Below the pieces are notes generated by a model. The model was not told where the DNA came from. It was given only the letters and a program-made list of their open reading frames with translations, and ran no database searches. A program made the position numbers and the translations under genes. From Magnolia sinica (Eukaryota > Streptophyta > Magnoliopsida > Magnoliales > Magnoliaceae), in assembly GCF_029962835.1 (NCBI RefSeq), contig NC_080582.1, positions 15,880,032 to 15,944,031 on the forward strand: DNA of 64,000 bases. The letters are read 5' to 3'. This document shows, piece by piece, positions 1-10,338 of the stretch (positions within the stretch are counted from its first letter, which is position 1; the number at the start of each line of letters is the position of its first letter).

Positions 1-235
1 TTAAGGTCACGAAAACCTGGATGAAAGGGAAAAACAAATATCATATTGATCCAAAACTTTTGTGACCCTAAAAGATTTCAATGGTAGACATTATCCCCAT
101 TGCTTTTTGCAGTGTGGTCCACCTCACATTTGTATCTATCTTTTTTTTTATTATTCTAGCCTTAGGACGAGCTCCCCAAATAAAGGACGGTTTGGATATA
201 ACACATATACCTCGTGATGAGCCTACAGGACTCGG
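1..235 (+). repeat. Hairpin MITE family 1, right half, cut by window edge
   Basis: The text runs from the centre of the family-1 repeat (AAGGTCACG...CCTGGATGAA, then AACTTTTGTG) through the right arm (GTGTGGTCCACCT, then GGTTTGGATATAACACATA) to a GATGAGCCTAC-like end. Family 1 is a non-coding hairpin whose right arm is the reverse complement of its left arm. The left half lies outside the window. Confidence 0.6.
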
Positions 236-397
236 TCACGTCAACGCACCTAAGTGTGTGGTACTCCAGCCAATCCGCTTGATGATCATGGACCCACGAG
301 TTTAAATTCACTTTGTAACGTCAACACACAGCACAAGTTGGACTTCGTTTGGCTAGTGACGCTGCCACCGGCCCGGTGGCTAGTAGTCGTTGCTGTC

Positions 398-815
398 TTC
401 GCCCCGTATGTAATTTATCCACGCCCTTTATCCATTTTCCAATATCATTTCAGGGCTTGATACGGAGTGATGAAGATCTAAATCTAAGGTGAACTACGCC
501 GCAGGAAAACAACAGTGATTGAGTTTCAACCAATAAAAATCTCCTAATGCCCACTGTAATGTTTATTTCACATCTAACCCGTTAATTAGGTCATACAGAT
601 ATTGATGAAGGGAAAAAATAAAAATCAGTTGATCTAAAACTTTTATAGCTCTTGAGAAGTTTTTAATGGTCAGCCTTCTTTGAACACTATTTCCTTAGAT
701 ATGCTCCACTTCACGGCTTGGGCCGACGTCATTTTCTATCTCATATCATAAAATTATTTGAAAAAAATAGATGGACAGCATGGATGAAACACATATCATG
801 GTGGGCTCAAAGTCC
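398..815 (+). repeat. Hairpin MITE family 1, full copy
   Basis: The left arm begins CCCGTATGTAATTTATCCACG and the right arm ends TGGATGAAACACATATCATGGTGGG, which is the reverse complement of the left-arm consensus. Between them lie the family words CCCACTGTAATGTTTATTT, GGTCATACAGAT and GAAGTTTTTAATGG. There is no coding capacity. The short reading frame at 718-936 falls inside this repeat and is not a gene. Confidence 0.7.
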
Positions 816-1029
816 ACTGATCACTAGCCAATTTGCGTTCACAGGGTGGGCACACATCTCGCAATCCTCTTACATTATGCTGTTTGAAAGAAATTTCCAT
901 TCTTTATCTTTAATTAAAAAAGGAATTATGAAATGATAAAATGTGCCTGTGAAATTCACTCTAACCATGTGTGATTCCAACTTAAGTCAAAGATCAAAAA
1001 AATCAGTCTTATCAATGATTAAGATGGAC

Positions 1030-1235
1030 CACCTTAAAGCAAAATGTTGGATGAGAAGTCCACTGTAGATTTTTTATAATGCCTGGGTGATGATTATCTG
1101 AAAATTCATTGAAACCATTACATGCCACACCAAAATGTAATGGGTTCAGGACAATCTGTGACTTAGTTGGGCCACAACGGGTAAAATAGTTTGTAGAGTG
1201 GTGTTACCCTGTATGCCTTTTTCAACTATTTGCTA
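1030..1235 (+). repeat. Family 2 repeat, fragment
   Basis: This is a second GGGCCACA-type interspersed family. Its words are TGATTATCTGAAAATTCATTG, CATTACATGCCACACC, GACAATCTGTGACTTAG, GTTTGTAGAGTGG and GCCTTTTTCAACTATTTG. The same order recurs at 1570-1860, 7040-7380 and 37560-37815. Confidence 0.55.
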
Positions 1236-1569
1236 TATACGAATCATGGATTAAAATGATTTTTAAGCCAACTGGTACTCCATGTAAAATTCAGAAACAC
1301 AATTACTTCAGGGATCACATGGCTTCGAAGCTAGACAGATGCAATTTTGTGTTCGTTGTTTTTTTTTTTCTTTTCTTTTCTTTTTTTTTAGGGGGAAGCC
1401 TAACATGGCATTACCCATCTAGTAATAGGAATGGATTTCAAATACAGGTCAGGGTGGGCACGAGTATGCATAAATAAAAAATCATTTCTTAACATGGTAT
1501 TAAGAATCAGAAAAACTCAAATATATATAGGAAGGGAAATCTCGTCTTAGAGACCCATGCCCACCCTGA
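1236..1569. other. Non-coding spacer with poly-T tract
   Basis: No recognisable gene or element is seen. It contains a T-rich run (about 1359-1390) and AT-rich unique-looking sequence. A 73-codon open frame here spans the poly-T tract and has no protein-like composition. Confidence 0.4.
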
Positions 1570-1860
1570 TATGTATTTGAAATCCTACTGCCATAAAATC
1601 AGTCTGACTTGTGATTCAAATGGGCCACACTAGAAGAAGCAATTGAAGAGAGACGTCCATCATTGATTTTTTTTTATAGGGACCACCATGATAATTAAGT
1701 GAAATCTACTTAAAACTGATGCCATGAGAAAAAAAATTAGGCTTTAGGCCTAAAATTTAGGACAATCCGTCATTCAGGTGGGCCATGGTGAGGAAAATAG
1801 TTTGGAGGGTAGGCATTAGTATGTATATTGTTTTCAATCATATGGTCTACCTAAATGGCG
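1570..1860 (+). repeat. Family 2 repeat copy
   Basis: It shows AAATGGGCCACACTAGAAGAAG, GAGAGACGTCCATC, GGGACCACCATGATAATTAAG, TGCCATGAG, GACAATCCGTCATTCAGG and GTTTGGAGGGTAGGCATTAG, the same word order as the copy at 7040-7380. Confidence 0.55.
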
Positions 1861-2364
1861 TATAGAGCTGGTCCTTGAGACCTATGTTTAAAATTAATTC
1901 ACAAAACTGGTGATCAAAATTGGATTTGAGAAACATATTCTAATAGGGCACATTTGACTACCTCAACCGGGCAGGATTTCATGGGGCTTTCAGTTCTATG
2001 GTAAATGCATGTAAGGGTAAATTAGAATTTTCACTCTCTAGCCTAACACCAAATGAGTGTTTCGGTAAACATGAACAATCAAAAGGATGATCTTGGAATA
2101 TCATGCACTGTCAATGATTTTCGGATATAAACTCTAAATATTTATTAATTTATAACAAAAATTTTATTTTTAGAAAGATTTCCCCAATAATATCCTTAGA
2201 AATTCGATAGCCAAAAAATTATTAAAAAAGTGAGATTTATCACTACAAAGACTTATAAATGGTCAACGGCCAATCTTACATGCACCAAAAAGATGATGGT
2301 GACCATATGCCATCCAAAATGAGGATTGCAATGGCAAGGATGCAGATTGCCTGTGAAAGCCAAT

Positions 2365-2765
2365 GAGAAGCTAGATGGGGGCACCATAATCTTTGTCAGA
2401 AATCCCCTGTTCATATGTTTTTTATGGAACATGCTAGAACAAGGGCCAAAAAATAATGCATATCCAAAACTAAAGTGGGCCATTCAACATAGGCTTAAAC
2501 TTGCATTGTTGAAACATTTGTGGCGTGACAAAAGTTTTGGATTAGGCTAAATTTTGTGTTCTCCGTTCATCTAAGTAGGAATGACCATATGAACAATATG
2601 GATGGCATATAAACATTCTTGTGGACATAAGGAAGGTTTTATTAGTAAGCATTTACCTGCCTATGTTTTCTTGCCATATGGCTCACTTGAGATTTGGATT
2701 TGCGTTGTGTTTGGGCCCAGGTAGCAAAACAGGTGGAATTCACACATATCATGGTGAGCCCTACT
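2365..2765 (-). repeat. Hairpin MITE family 1, subtype with GGATGGCATATAAACAT core
   Basis: The left arm is GGGGGCACCATAATC...ATGCATATCCAAAAC and the right arm is TTGAGATTTGGATTTGCGTT...ATATCATGGTGAGCC. The core GGATGGCATATAAACATTC is the reverse complement of the usual CCATCC core, so this copy is inverted relative to the neighbouring ones. Its counterparts are at 33145-33420 (right part only) and 49325-49765. The opposed open frames at 2253-2550 are by-products of this palindrome. Confidence 0.65.
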
Positions 2766-2829
2766 TATGTTCCAATGGTAACAGGTAGAAGTTACTTTCA
2801 TCAAATTGTCAGTGACCCCTGTGCCTAAT

Positions 2830-3245
2830 GCTATGTGAGGCTCACAGAGATCTCCGTGACAAATTCATTTCATCCATTTGCTTTGACAGGCCAAAGTATG
2901 GCAGGATTCCGAAAATGAAGTAGATTCAAAAATCAGATGGGCTACACCAGCAAAACATTGAGAACAACAAAGCCCGTCGTTGAAACCTTCCTAGGGCTGA
3001 CCATGATTTTTATATGCCATCTAAGCCGTTCATATAATTCTTACCACTCAAATAAACCGTGGGAACAAATATCAACTTGATATAAAATTTCTGCAACCTG
3101 TGGGCGTTCAATCTCCACTGTTTTGTATGGTATGACCCACATGACTTTTGGATCTGCCTAATTTTTAGACTCTTGTCTTATTGTGGTCTTTTGAAATAGA
3201 TGGATAGAGTGGATTTGTAATGGACATCTCTATGAGCCCGTACAC
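2830..3245 (+). repeat. Hairpin MITE family 1 copy, subtype C
   Basis: The left end is GAGGCTCACAGAGATCTC and the right end is GGACATCTCTATGAGCCCG, which are mutually inverted. The core shows CGTTGAAACCTTCCTAGGGC, CCGTTCATATAATTCTTACC and GTGGGCGTTCAATCTCC. The unit-2 counterpart is 33490-33920, in the same orientation. Confidence 0.65.
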
Positions 3246-3308
3246 CTCTGGCATAAATATATCTGGAAGCTTATGTCTTACGTGGAAGGAACATTCCTTT
3301 GAATTTTA

Positions 3309-4225
3309 GGGCCTGTTTGTTGTATGGAATTAACTGGAATTAAGTCAGATGGAATTACTTTAGTGTAATGATTACCCACTATTAGGGTTTGTCTTGAAAT
3401 CCCTCATTTCAAAGGATACTGTATTCTATAGTATGTCAAAACAACCATGGAAGCAATGAAAACCCACTACCTCATGAAGCCCACTGTTTGGAGAAATCAC
3501 ACCCAACATTCATTTTTAGTCTTGTGTTCACATCAATAAGTGTTGTGGACCCCGCAGTGATGTATATGTTATATTTGTACCTGCCATTCGTTTTGCTTGC
3601 GAGGTCATTTTATGGTGAGGGCCCAAAACTAAGGTAGATCCAAACCTTACATGAACCACATCATGGAAAGCGGTGAGGACAATGATGCCTACCGTTGAAA
3701 CCTTCATAGGGTCCACCATGATGTTCATTTGCCATCAAACCCTATTCATAAGGTCACACAAACCTGAATGAAGAGAAAACACAAATATCTGCTTGATCCA
3801 AAAACTTGTGTAGCTGTCAAGAAATTTTCAATGATTGGCCTTTGATCCCCATTAATTTATGTGGTGTGGCCCACTTGAGGTTTGGATCTACCTGATTTTT
3901 GTGACTATGCCCTAAAATGATATCAAAAAATGGATGGATGGTGTGGATATAGCCCATACATCATAGCGGAACCCACATAACTTGCTAACATCAACAATGC
4001 CTTTTCAGGGTGGGACGGACTGGGTAGATCCAGCGTTCCACATGGATGTAGAACATCTCTTACTAGCACATTTTTTAAAACCATAGGAATCCCGCATGAA
4101 TGCAATTCCATCCCACTTAATCCCAACCTTCCCATCCTCCCCAAATGGAATTTGCACATAACAAATGCAATTTCATCCCTCTTAATCCCATCTAATACCA
4201 TACACTAAACACACTAAACAACCCC
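3309..4225. mobile_element. PIF/Harbinger (Tourist-like) MITE with nested hairpin repeat
   Basis: The left end GGGCCTGTTTG and the right end, read on the other strand as GGGGTTGTTTAG, form an imperfect terminal inverted repeat. Both ends are bordered by TTA (3306-3308 and 4226-4228), the target-duplication pattern of PIF/Harbinger and Tourist elements. TATGGAATTAA near the left end and TATGGTATTAGATGGGATTA near the right (other strand) extend the inverted similarity. A family-1 hairpin at 3540-3990 sits inside and accounts for about half the length. There is no transposase. The corresponding place in unit 2 lacks it. Confidence 0.55.
3540..3990 (+). repeat. Hairpin MITE family 1, full copy, nested
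   Basis: The left arm is GGACCCCGCAGTGATGTATATG and the right arm is ATAGCCCATACATCATAGCGG. The full family word order lies between them: CCTACCGTTGAAACCTTCATAGGG, CATTTGCCATC, AAGGTCACACAAACCTG, CTTGATCCAAAA, GTGTGGCCCACTTGAGGTTTG. It lies inside the Tourist-like element. Confidence 0.7.
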
Positions 4226-4789
4226 TTAATATGTACACTACAGCACCTAATCTTATAGGATCGTTGTTTACATTCGATGTGAATGAAAACCGGTTGAGTT
4301 CCCCATTGGTTTCTCAACTTAGTTGGTAGATGTGGAGCCCATGGTTAGTCTATCCAAGCTATTGATCTATAGTCTCCCATCATGGATGTACCATTCCTAA
4401 TATATCCTCTCAATTGGTCAACTCTAGCCTTCCGGTTCTTAGCATGTTAATATATGGTTAAAAGAAAGGAATTAACAAACCACATTCATTGGAGGAAAGG
4501 CCAAAGATTTAATGGCTACAATCTTTCAATTTGGGAATTTTGGTGTGAATAGTCCATCTATGATGGGGGCCAACATATCAATGGCTTGGATACATCAACC
4601 ATGAACCCCACACAACTATTTCTAAACAGGGAACTCCGAGTGCCCAAATTGCTTTTGACAATGAAACAGACTCCTCTCTTTTATAGGACATCCCTTTCCC
4701 TCTCATAGAAGCAAGCATTTCCCTTTCTCTTTTGATTTCCCTTTCATGCAAGCATCCACTTCTTCATCACACTTGCCTTCACATCTACC

Positions 4790-4910
4790 TCCGGGAAGCA
4801 TATATAAACGCATCCAGTATGAAGCTTTCCGGCTTACTACACCACTTGATGCCTTGTTAGTTTTATTTGAGTTGCTACTGGAAAGTCACTGAGGAGTCAA
4901 ATTTCAGGTA
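4790..4910 (+). promoter_or_regulatory. Conserved promoter plus putative first exon and splice donor, copy 1
   Basis: A TATA box (TATATAAAC, 4800-4809) is followed by about 100 bases of conserved sequence containing TATGAAGCTTTCCGGCTTAC and TTTTATTTGAGTTG, ending at a good plant splice donor, CAG|GTATGT (exon end 4907). The same arrangement occurs at 19360-19480 and 35615-35730. It has no long open frame, so a 5' untranslated exon fits best. In units 1 and 2 the next recognisable coding segment downstream is NB-ARC, whose start codon follows an acceptor-like TTTTGCAG|G (8789 here). A 5'-UTR intron linking the two is inference; it could instead be the promoter of another lost gene. Confidence 0.5.
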
Positions 4911-5672
4911 TGTAAATCTATTAAAATTTCCCTCTTTTCTCATATCAAGATATTTTCTATCATGGCGTGTGAATTTCTGCCAAGCATTCTTTGGAAGGTG
5001 TTCAAGTAGGATGAGTTGTACAGGGTTGAGGCGAGATCATGAGCTGACCCATTTAATTGTCAAAACTAATTACCTATAGGCACCTGCATTGCTCCTCATG
5101 TATAGGACATTTTTAGTCAATGGATGCATTAAATATTCTTTAGCTTTTTTCCTTCACGCACATTCATGCATCCAATGGTTTAAACACCTTGCACAACGAG
5201 GTATGGTGCAGCCACCTATCAGTAATCAGTCCCCTTTGATAAGTATGTCTGAGTTTCAACCCTGGATCCAATCCACCAGTGTATGGGTTGGATCCGGATC
5301 AGTTCGAAGTCCAATAAGTTTTAAGTGTGAAAAGTTTGAATATGAGTAGAATTTAGGTTTGTTAAACTATTAGGATAATTCTATTAAAATGGAATATGTT
5401 CTTACATGTTAAGAAGAGTATGGGATGAGATCTCTCTAAATTCCTAAAAATGTCAAATCTCTTCTAGATATTTCATTAATTGTTAGTAAAATAAAGATAA
5501 TTTTACCAAACATTAACTGTTACCTTAAATTAATTTCCTCTAACTTTTGTCACTTTTAAGTATGATTTTTCTTAAAATGATGAAACTGCCCATCAATTAT
5601 TGCAGTTACTTAAAGAATAATTAAATAAGTACCAAAATATAAATATTATTAATAAGGTGTTATTATAAAAGA

Positions 5673-5832
5673 AAGTGACTTTTATCTCGCAAACTGAGTG
5701 GAGATACCTCGTTTCAACACTTGAGGTCTTGGTATCGATCCCTAGTGGGGGTGGCTAACATGGAGTGTGTGTACTGACATGGGTGTGTACTAACAAGCTA
5801 ACCAAAAAAAAAAAAAAAGTGACTTTTATCTC
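5673..5832 (+). mobile_element. SINE with intact 16-bp target duplication
   Basis: The body (5689-5816) opens with an A-box-like CAAACTGAGTGGAG, has a B-box-like GGTATCGATCCC about 40 bases on, then GGTGGCTAAC and two GTGTGTACT words, and ends in about 14 A residues. It is flanked by AAGTGACTTTTATCTC at 5673-5688 and again at 5817-5832. The paralogous locus in unit 2 (about 36410) reads straight through without the insert, giving an empty site. This is a tRNA-derived, non-autonomous retroposon; it has no protein. A related 3' end occurs at 63661-63722 on the minus strand. Confidence 0.85.
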
Positions 5833-5989
5833 AAAATTCCTCAAAAAAATTAATTTTCCTGTAAAATACCTTTAAAATTTATATTTATCAAATAATGTTT
5901 CCTACTATACAGTGAAGATTAAAAAACGTTTCTACCCATTCTCATTCATCCTCCCCTGCTGACACCAGTTACAGCCAAATCTTGCCAGC

Positions 5990-6430
5990 CAAAACTTGTA
6001 GGCTGCATGGGGTGGGACCCGTTGCCAAAATCCACTCCGACCATCTAGTGTGTGGCCCATTTTTAAGGCAAATTATCAAAGTTCAGTTCAATCTGTGATT
6101 CAAGCAGACCACTCAATTGAAAGGAGTGCATAGGGTGATGTGTCTCCTCTAAACTCTTTCATTTGGTGTGGCCCATCCGGATAATAGATTGTCCTGATTT
6201 TTTGGATCTGGGTCTAAATGGTTTTTTGGCATCTAATAGTTCGGGTGGATTTTACACGATAATTATGGTGTGCCCTGTAAGAACTCAATGAATGACATCT
6301 ATCTTCCAACCATTTCCTTTACTACGTCCCATCTGAATCACAAGTTAGCCTGATTTTTAAGACTCAGGTTCAATGTTAAATTATAAATTTAATGGTCGGA
6401 ATGGATTTCAGATACACAATGCAGTTCTAC
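5990..6430 (-). repeat. Family 2 repeat copy, reverse orientation
   Basis: Words include GGTGTGGCCCATCCGG, GGATTTTACACGATAATTATGG, CATCTATCTTCCAACC and ATTATAAATTTAATGG, ending ATGGATTTCAGATACACA. This reads as the complement of the 7040-7380 copy and is collinear with 36590-37015 in unit 2. Confidence 0.55.
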
Positions 6431-6534
6431 TTGGGAAGGTGTCCCATAGATTTTTTTTTTCTTTTTTCTTTTACAAATATACCGCAACGGATTGCTTGCA
6501 GCACCCGCTGTAGGGATATCGATCGGTACGGTAC

Positions 6535-7010
6535 CACGTGGCCCAAGCTCTGTGGGCCCACTATACATTATGCATTTTATCCATGCGGTCTATTTATTTT
6601 TCTAATTCATTTTAGGACATGAGCCCAAAAATGTTACAGATCTAAAGCTCTAAGTGGACTGGACAATTAAAAAAAATAGTGGCAATTGAATGCTTACCAT
6701 TGAAAACTTCCTGGGTGTTGAATCGAGCTCACATTTGTGTTTTTACCTTCATCCAGGTGTATGTGATCTTATGAGTAGGTGTTGGATGGCAAATAATTAA
6801 AACTTCAACCGTGGGTGTTTAAGTACTCCCACTGTTTCAGTGGCATTAGGAAGGTTTCAACCGTGGGCATTCAACTCCCAGTGTTTTCCATGGCATCCTT
6901 CACTTGAATTTTGAATCTTTATCATTTTTGGATCATGCCTTAAATTGAGTTAGCAAAAATGATGAATGGTGTAGATAAAACACATGCATCATGGCTTAGC
7001 TCACTTGGTG
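6535..7010 (+). repeat. Hairpin MITE family 1 copy
   Basis: The left arm starts TGGCCCAAGCTCTGTGGGCCC and the right arm ends AAACACATGCATCATGGCTTAG. The interior has AACTTCCTGGGTG and two nearly repeated CAACCGTGGG(T/C) segments, suggesting an internal rearrangement. The unit-2 counterpart is 37105-37545. Confidence 0.6.
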
Positions 7011-7039
7011 GCAGAGTTGGCTTTCGAAAATCTCATCAA

Positions 7040-7380
7040 ATTACTGGAGTGGGACACCCAGCCATTATTTACAGGGCTACCGTATGTGTATGTGAAATCC
7101 ATTCTGACCATTAGATATTTTATATCACATATTAGTCTAAATCAGGCCAACTTGTAATTTAGATGGGCCACACCAAAGAAAAGAATTGGGAGAGACATCC
7201 ACTTGAATTTCTACATAGCACCACCCATGTGATTATGTGAAATCCTCTCGGATCATTACATGTCATAAAGTCCAAAATTTTAGATAATTGGTGATTTAGG
7301 TGAGCTACACTGAGGGATGTAGTTTGAAGGGTGGGCATTTTCCTGTACACCTTTTCCAATCATACCGTCGTCCCACTTGA
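7040..7380 (+). repeat. Family 2 repeat copy
   Basis: It is the clearest plus-strand family-2 copy: GTGGGACACCCAGCC, AGGGCTACCGTATGTG, TGTGAAATCCATTCTGACC, TAATTTAGATGGGCCACACC, GAGAGACATCCAC, ATGTGATTATGTGAAATCC, ACATGTCATAAAG, GTTTGAAGGGTGGGCATT. Confidence 0.6.
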
Positions 7381-7611
7381 TAATGGATGAGGTTAGTTTT
7401 TCAGACCAATTCTTAAAATTTGGTTACACTAGTGGTGATCAATTTAGATTTAAGAAACACATTAAGTTGGGACCATACAGTCCTGTTTTCCTCATCCCAG
7501 TTACCTTCCACCTTCTAAGGGTAAATAAGGGTAAGTTAGGCTTTTCACTTACTATTAAGACTATAGAATGTTATGGTAAATGTAAAATGTCCAAGGCAGT
7601 AGGAACGTGGT

Positions 7612-8045
7612 TATTAATGGACCCAACATCTTGTATATCTTTTATCCACACCATCCATATATTTCTCCATGTCATTTTATGGCACTAGACAAAACATGAG
7701 GCAAATCCAAATCTTAGGTGGGCAACGCCATAGGAAACGGTGGTGATTAAACGGCCACCATTAAAAACTTCCTAGGGCCCACTGTAATTCCTACCATAAG
7801 TTTATTTTACATTCAATACGTGGATTAGGTCACACAGATTTGGGTGAAGGGGAGGAAAAAAATATATCTAACTTGATGTAAAACTTTTAGCACATGGAAG
7901 TTTTTAATGGTGGGCGCTCATCACCACTCCTTCCAGTTGAGATTTGGATCTGCTTCGATTTTGAGTTCAAATAGTAAAATAATCTAGAAAAATGAATGGA
8001 CGGTATGGATTAAGAACATACATTAAAATTGGCCCCGGAACTTTT
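7612..8045 (+). repeat. Hairpin MITE family 1, full copy
   Basis: The left arm TGGACCCAACATCTTGTATATC...TTTATCCACACCATCC and the right arm GGACGGTATGGATTAAGAACATACATTAA pair as inverted repeats. The core has GCCACCATTAAAAACTTCCTAGGG, GGTCACACAGATTTGGGTGAAG and CTTGATGTAAAACTTTT. The forward open frame overlapping its left arm (7377-7688) is not protein-like. Confidence 0.65.
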
Positions 8046-8425
8046 TAGCAACGGCTCACAAAAAAGAGCTTGGGAAATCCACTCTGTCCATCAATTTTGG
8101 AAGATTACAATCGAACCGAAATCTAAAGATCTGGCATGATCCAAAATACACGTGCGCCACACCACACAAAATAGTCGGAATGCAAACATCCACTGTTGAA
8201 ACCATATCCTACCATGATGTTTATAGGCTGTCCAAACCCTTGATAGGATCATTACCACTCAAATAAACTCTGCTGTTTTGTGTGAGCTGCGGCTCACATG
8301 AGTTTTGGATCTTCCTTGCTTTTATACGTAGTCCAAGTGTTGTCTAGTAAAACTGATGAACAGAGGGGGTTTGCTACCTATGGTCTATGGTGTAGCTCAC
8401 CTAAATTGTTGACCGGACTAATTGT
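8046..8425 (+). repeat. Hairpin MITE family 1, diverged or truncated copy
   Basis: AGCTTGGGAAATCCACTCTGTCCATC, ACATCCACTGTTGAAACC, CATGATGTTTATAGGCTGTCC, ATCATTACCACTCAAATAAAC and CACATGAGTTTTGGATC follow the subtype-C word order. The segment between AAATAAACTC and TGCTGTTTTGTG is shortened. Confidence 0.5.
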
Positions 8426-8809
8426 TTTTCTTACAACGTGGCCCCATCGTAAGGTTGAAGGCTTGAGCACGTCATGGGCTTAGAACAGCAGGCCAAAGCT
8501 TTAGCCCAAAAATTTTGTTGAGCCCAGGCCCATCCTGGTCCAGCCCAAAATTGATAAAATCCCCATTTCCCACTCGAATTTCGTAATGTATCCATTGATC
8601 AAGTGGGCCACACATGACAAAGAAGTAGGCAAATCGATGGTCTACATTCAACATGCATGGGTTGCCTAATCAAGTGATTGGTCGGCCTAAAATTACTTGA
8701 GCACAAACACAGCTTGGAAAATTGATCTGAGTGCGTTGCCCAGCCCATTGGCACCCTTACTCAGGAGACAAGGAATTCGAATTTTGCAGGAGAAATCCAG
8801 CGTTAGGAA

Positions 8810-9124
8810 ATGACAGCTTCTAGGGATGATGATGATCGATGGCTCAAAGGAGGAGAACAGGTTTTGCGTGCTCTGTCTCAACGCATGAGGCATCACATAT
8901 GGAATTGCGTGAGAGATGACAAGATTTCAGTGCTCTCATTATGGGGACAGCCAGGAGTGGAAATGGAGGAATTCAGAGAATCTAGCCATCTGTTTGAAGT
9001 AATCATACGAGTAAGAGCACCAGGTATCGAGAGTCTTACAAAGAAGATGCAGGCGAGATTCCAAGCGGAATTGGTCCATTTGCAGGACAAGCTGACAAGA
9101 AGAGGTGTCCCATCAACTAAGTGA
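8810..9124 (+). pseudogene. NB-ARC (NLR) fragment A, P-loop deleted
   Basis: This frame aligns by eye with the first part of NB-ARC copy B (43599-44315). Shared words are DRWLKGG, LSQRM, DDKISV, LWGQ and KMQAR. It belongs to the nucleotide-binding switch of plant intracellular immune receptors. The Walker A region is destroyed: copy B has GQQGVGKS, whereas here GQPGV joins directly to EMEEF, a loss of 11 codons. A second deletion of about 370 bp removes the segment through kinase-2, and the tail RRGVPSTK is out-of-frame sequence after that deletion. No coiled-coil, GLPL or LRR follows. The downstream 3' sequence (TCAACTAAGTGATTCTTCTC) is still collinear with copy B. The start was chosen from the conserved GCGTTAGG(A/C)AATG context. 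It is not expected to work as a receptor. Confidence 0.8.
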
Positions 9125-10338
9125 TTCTTCTCTGCTTAACCTACCTCTGCTTACTAAGTTATTATTCTCTTGAACTATTGTATTTCTCTTTTATTTACGT
9201 TCCAATGTGGTAGAAAGAATTGGGTGTTCCACTAGACTTAAATGATTTAGTCTTATTGGTTTCGGATTATGAATTTCACTAAGAAATTAGATGTGTTGCT
9301 CTTTTGCATGTATTTCAGAAAGGTAAACAAGTACATATTTGTTTGGCAAATCATGTTTGCAATAGTAAGTAGGATTCAATTTTTTGATTTTATCTTTAAT
9401 TTTCCTATTAGACTGGGTTCACCTGTCTTTCGTCTTGGATGATTTTTGTTTTGGTTCCTTGCTATTTTGTATGAATTTGTTGGGTATTCCTGGTTTCATT
9501 TGTGGTCCCCTAGATGTAATTTTCAATTATATCAATGAAATTATAGATGGTCTTTGCCCAACCCATGGATTAGGATGAAACTTGGGCCAGGCTCATCCCA
9601 ATCCCAATTGGTCCAACCCAATTGTTCCATGGTGGGGATCTTTAATTGTTTATCAACACTCTTAATCATGTTTATCCAATCCAGATAAACAGGCACTATT
9701 GGATAAATGTTTGGGTTGCCGAGTTGAGGTAGGTCTGGAAATTGGGTCCTAGTACATGCCCAATTTTCAATCCTAACCAATGAGCTATGGAATTGAGCTT
9801 TGGTAGGGTCACTAGGCAAATACTTACCCCTCCAAAGGACTCTTATATTGAGCTTAGAGATCTCTAGTGTGCTGGAAAATTCTACTACAAATACATTGTG
9901 AGGTTACAAACCAATGATCTACTGTTCCTTTGTATTTTTTTTTTCTACTTTTGGTAATCGTTTGATGTAGAGATCTCACAATTTAATCAGCTAATTAGAT
10001 AAAATTTCAAATGAAGTTCATTGCTCATCAGTTAGATGTGTCTCCAACACACATTTATGTATAACCCTGGACATTCATAAGGTGGCCCCTATGGACGAAC
10101 GCCCCTTTGATCCCCAAGAATCAAGTTGGTCCATTTATCAGGTGGCAATGGATGTCTAAAGAAATGGGTGGCTTGGAAAATGACAACCAATGGTATACTT
10201 TTAACATTGTGTTGTACTTAGCTAATCAGTGGGCTGGATGCTAGGGGACATGTCAAACTCCTTTTTGGAAAACATCAGGCTGGTCGTGCTTGGGTGAAAG
10301 CAGCTGTTTTTTGCCAAAACAAAGTGGCTGTTGTTTAA
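9125..10338. other. Non-coding part of duplication unit 1
   Basis: It is collinear with 44316-45290 in unit 2 (for example GGTGTTCCACT(A/G)GACTTAAATGA, GCTCTTTTGCATGTATTTCAG and TAGATGTAATTTTC). Acceptor-like CAG sites and intron-like T-rich text suggest former introns and UTR of the NLR gene or of the RNase H-bearing sequence. No convincing exon is seen. Confidence 0.4.
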
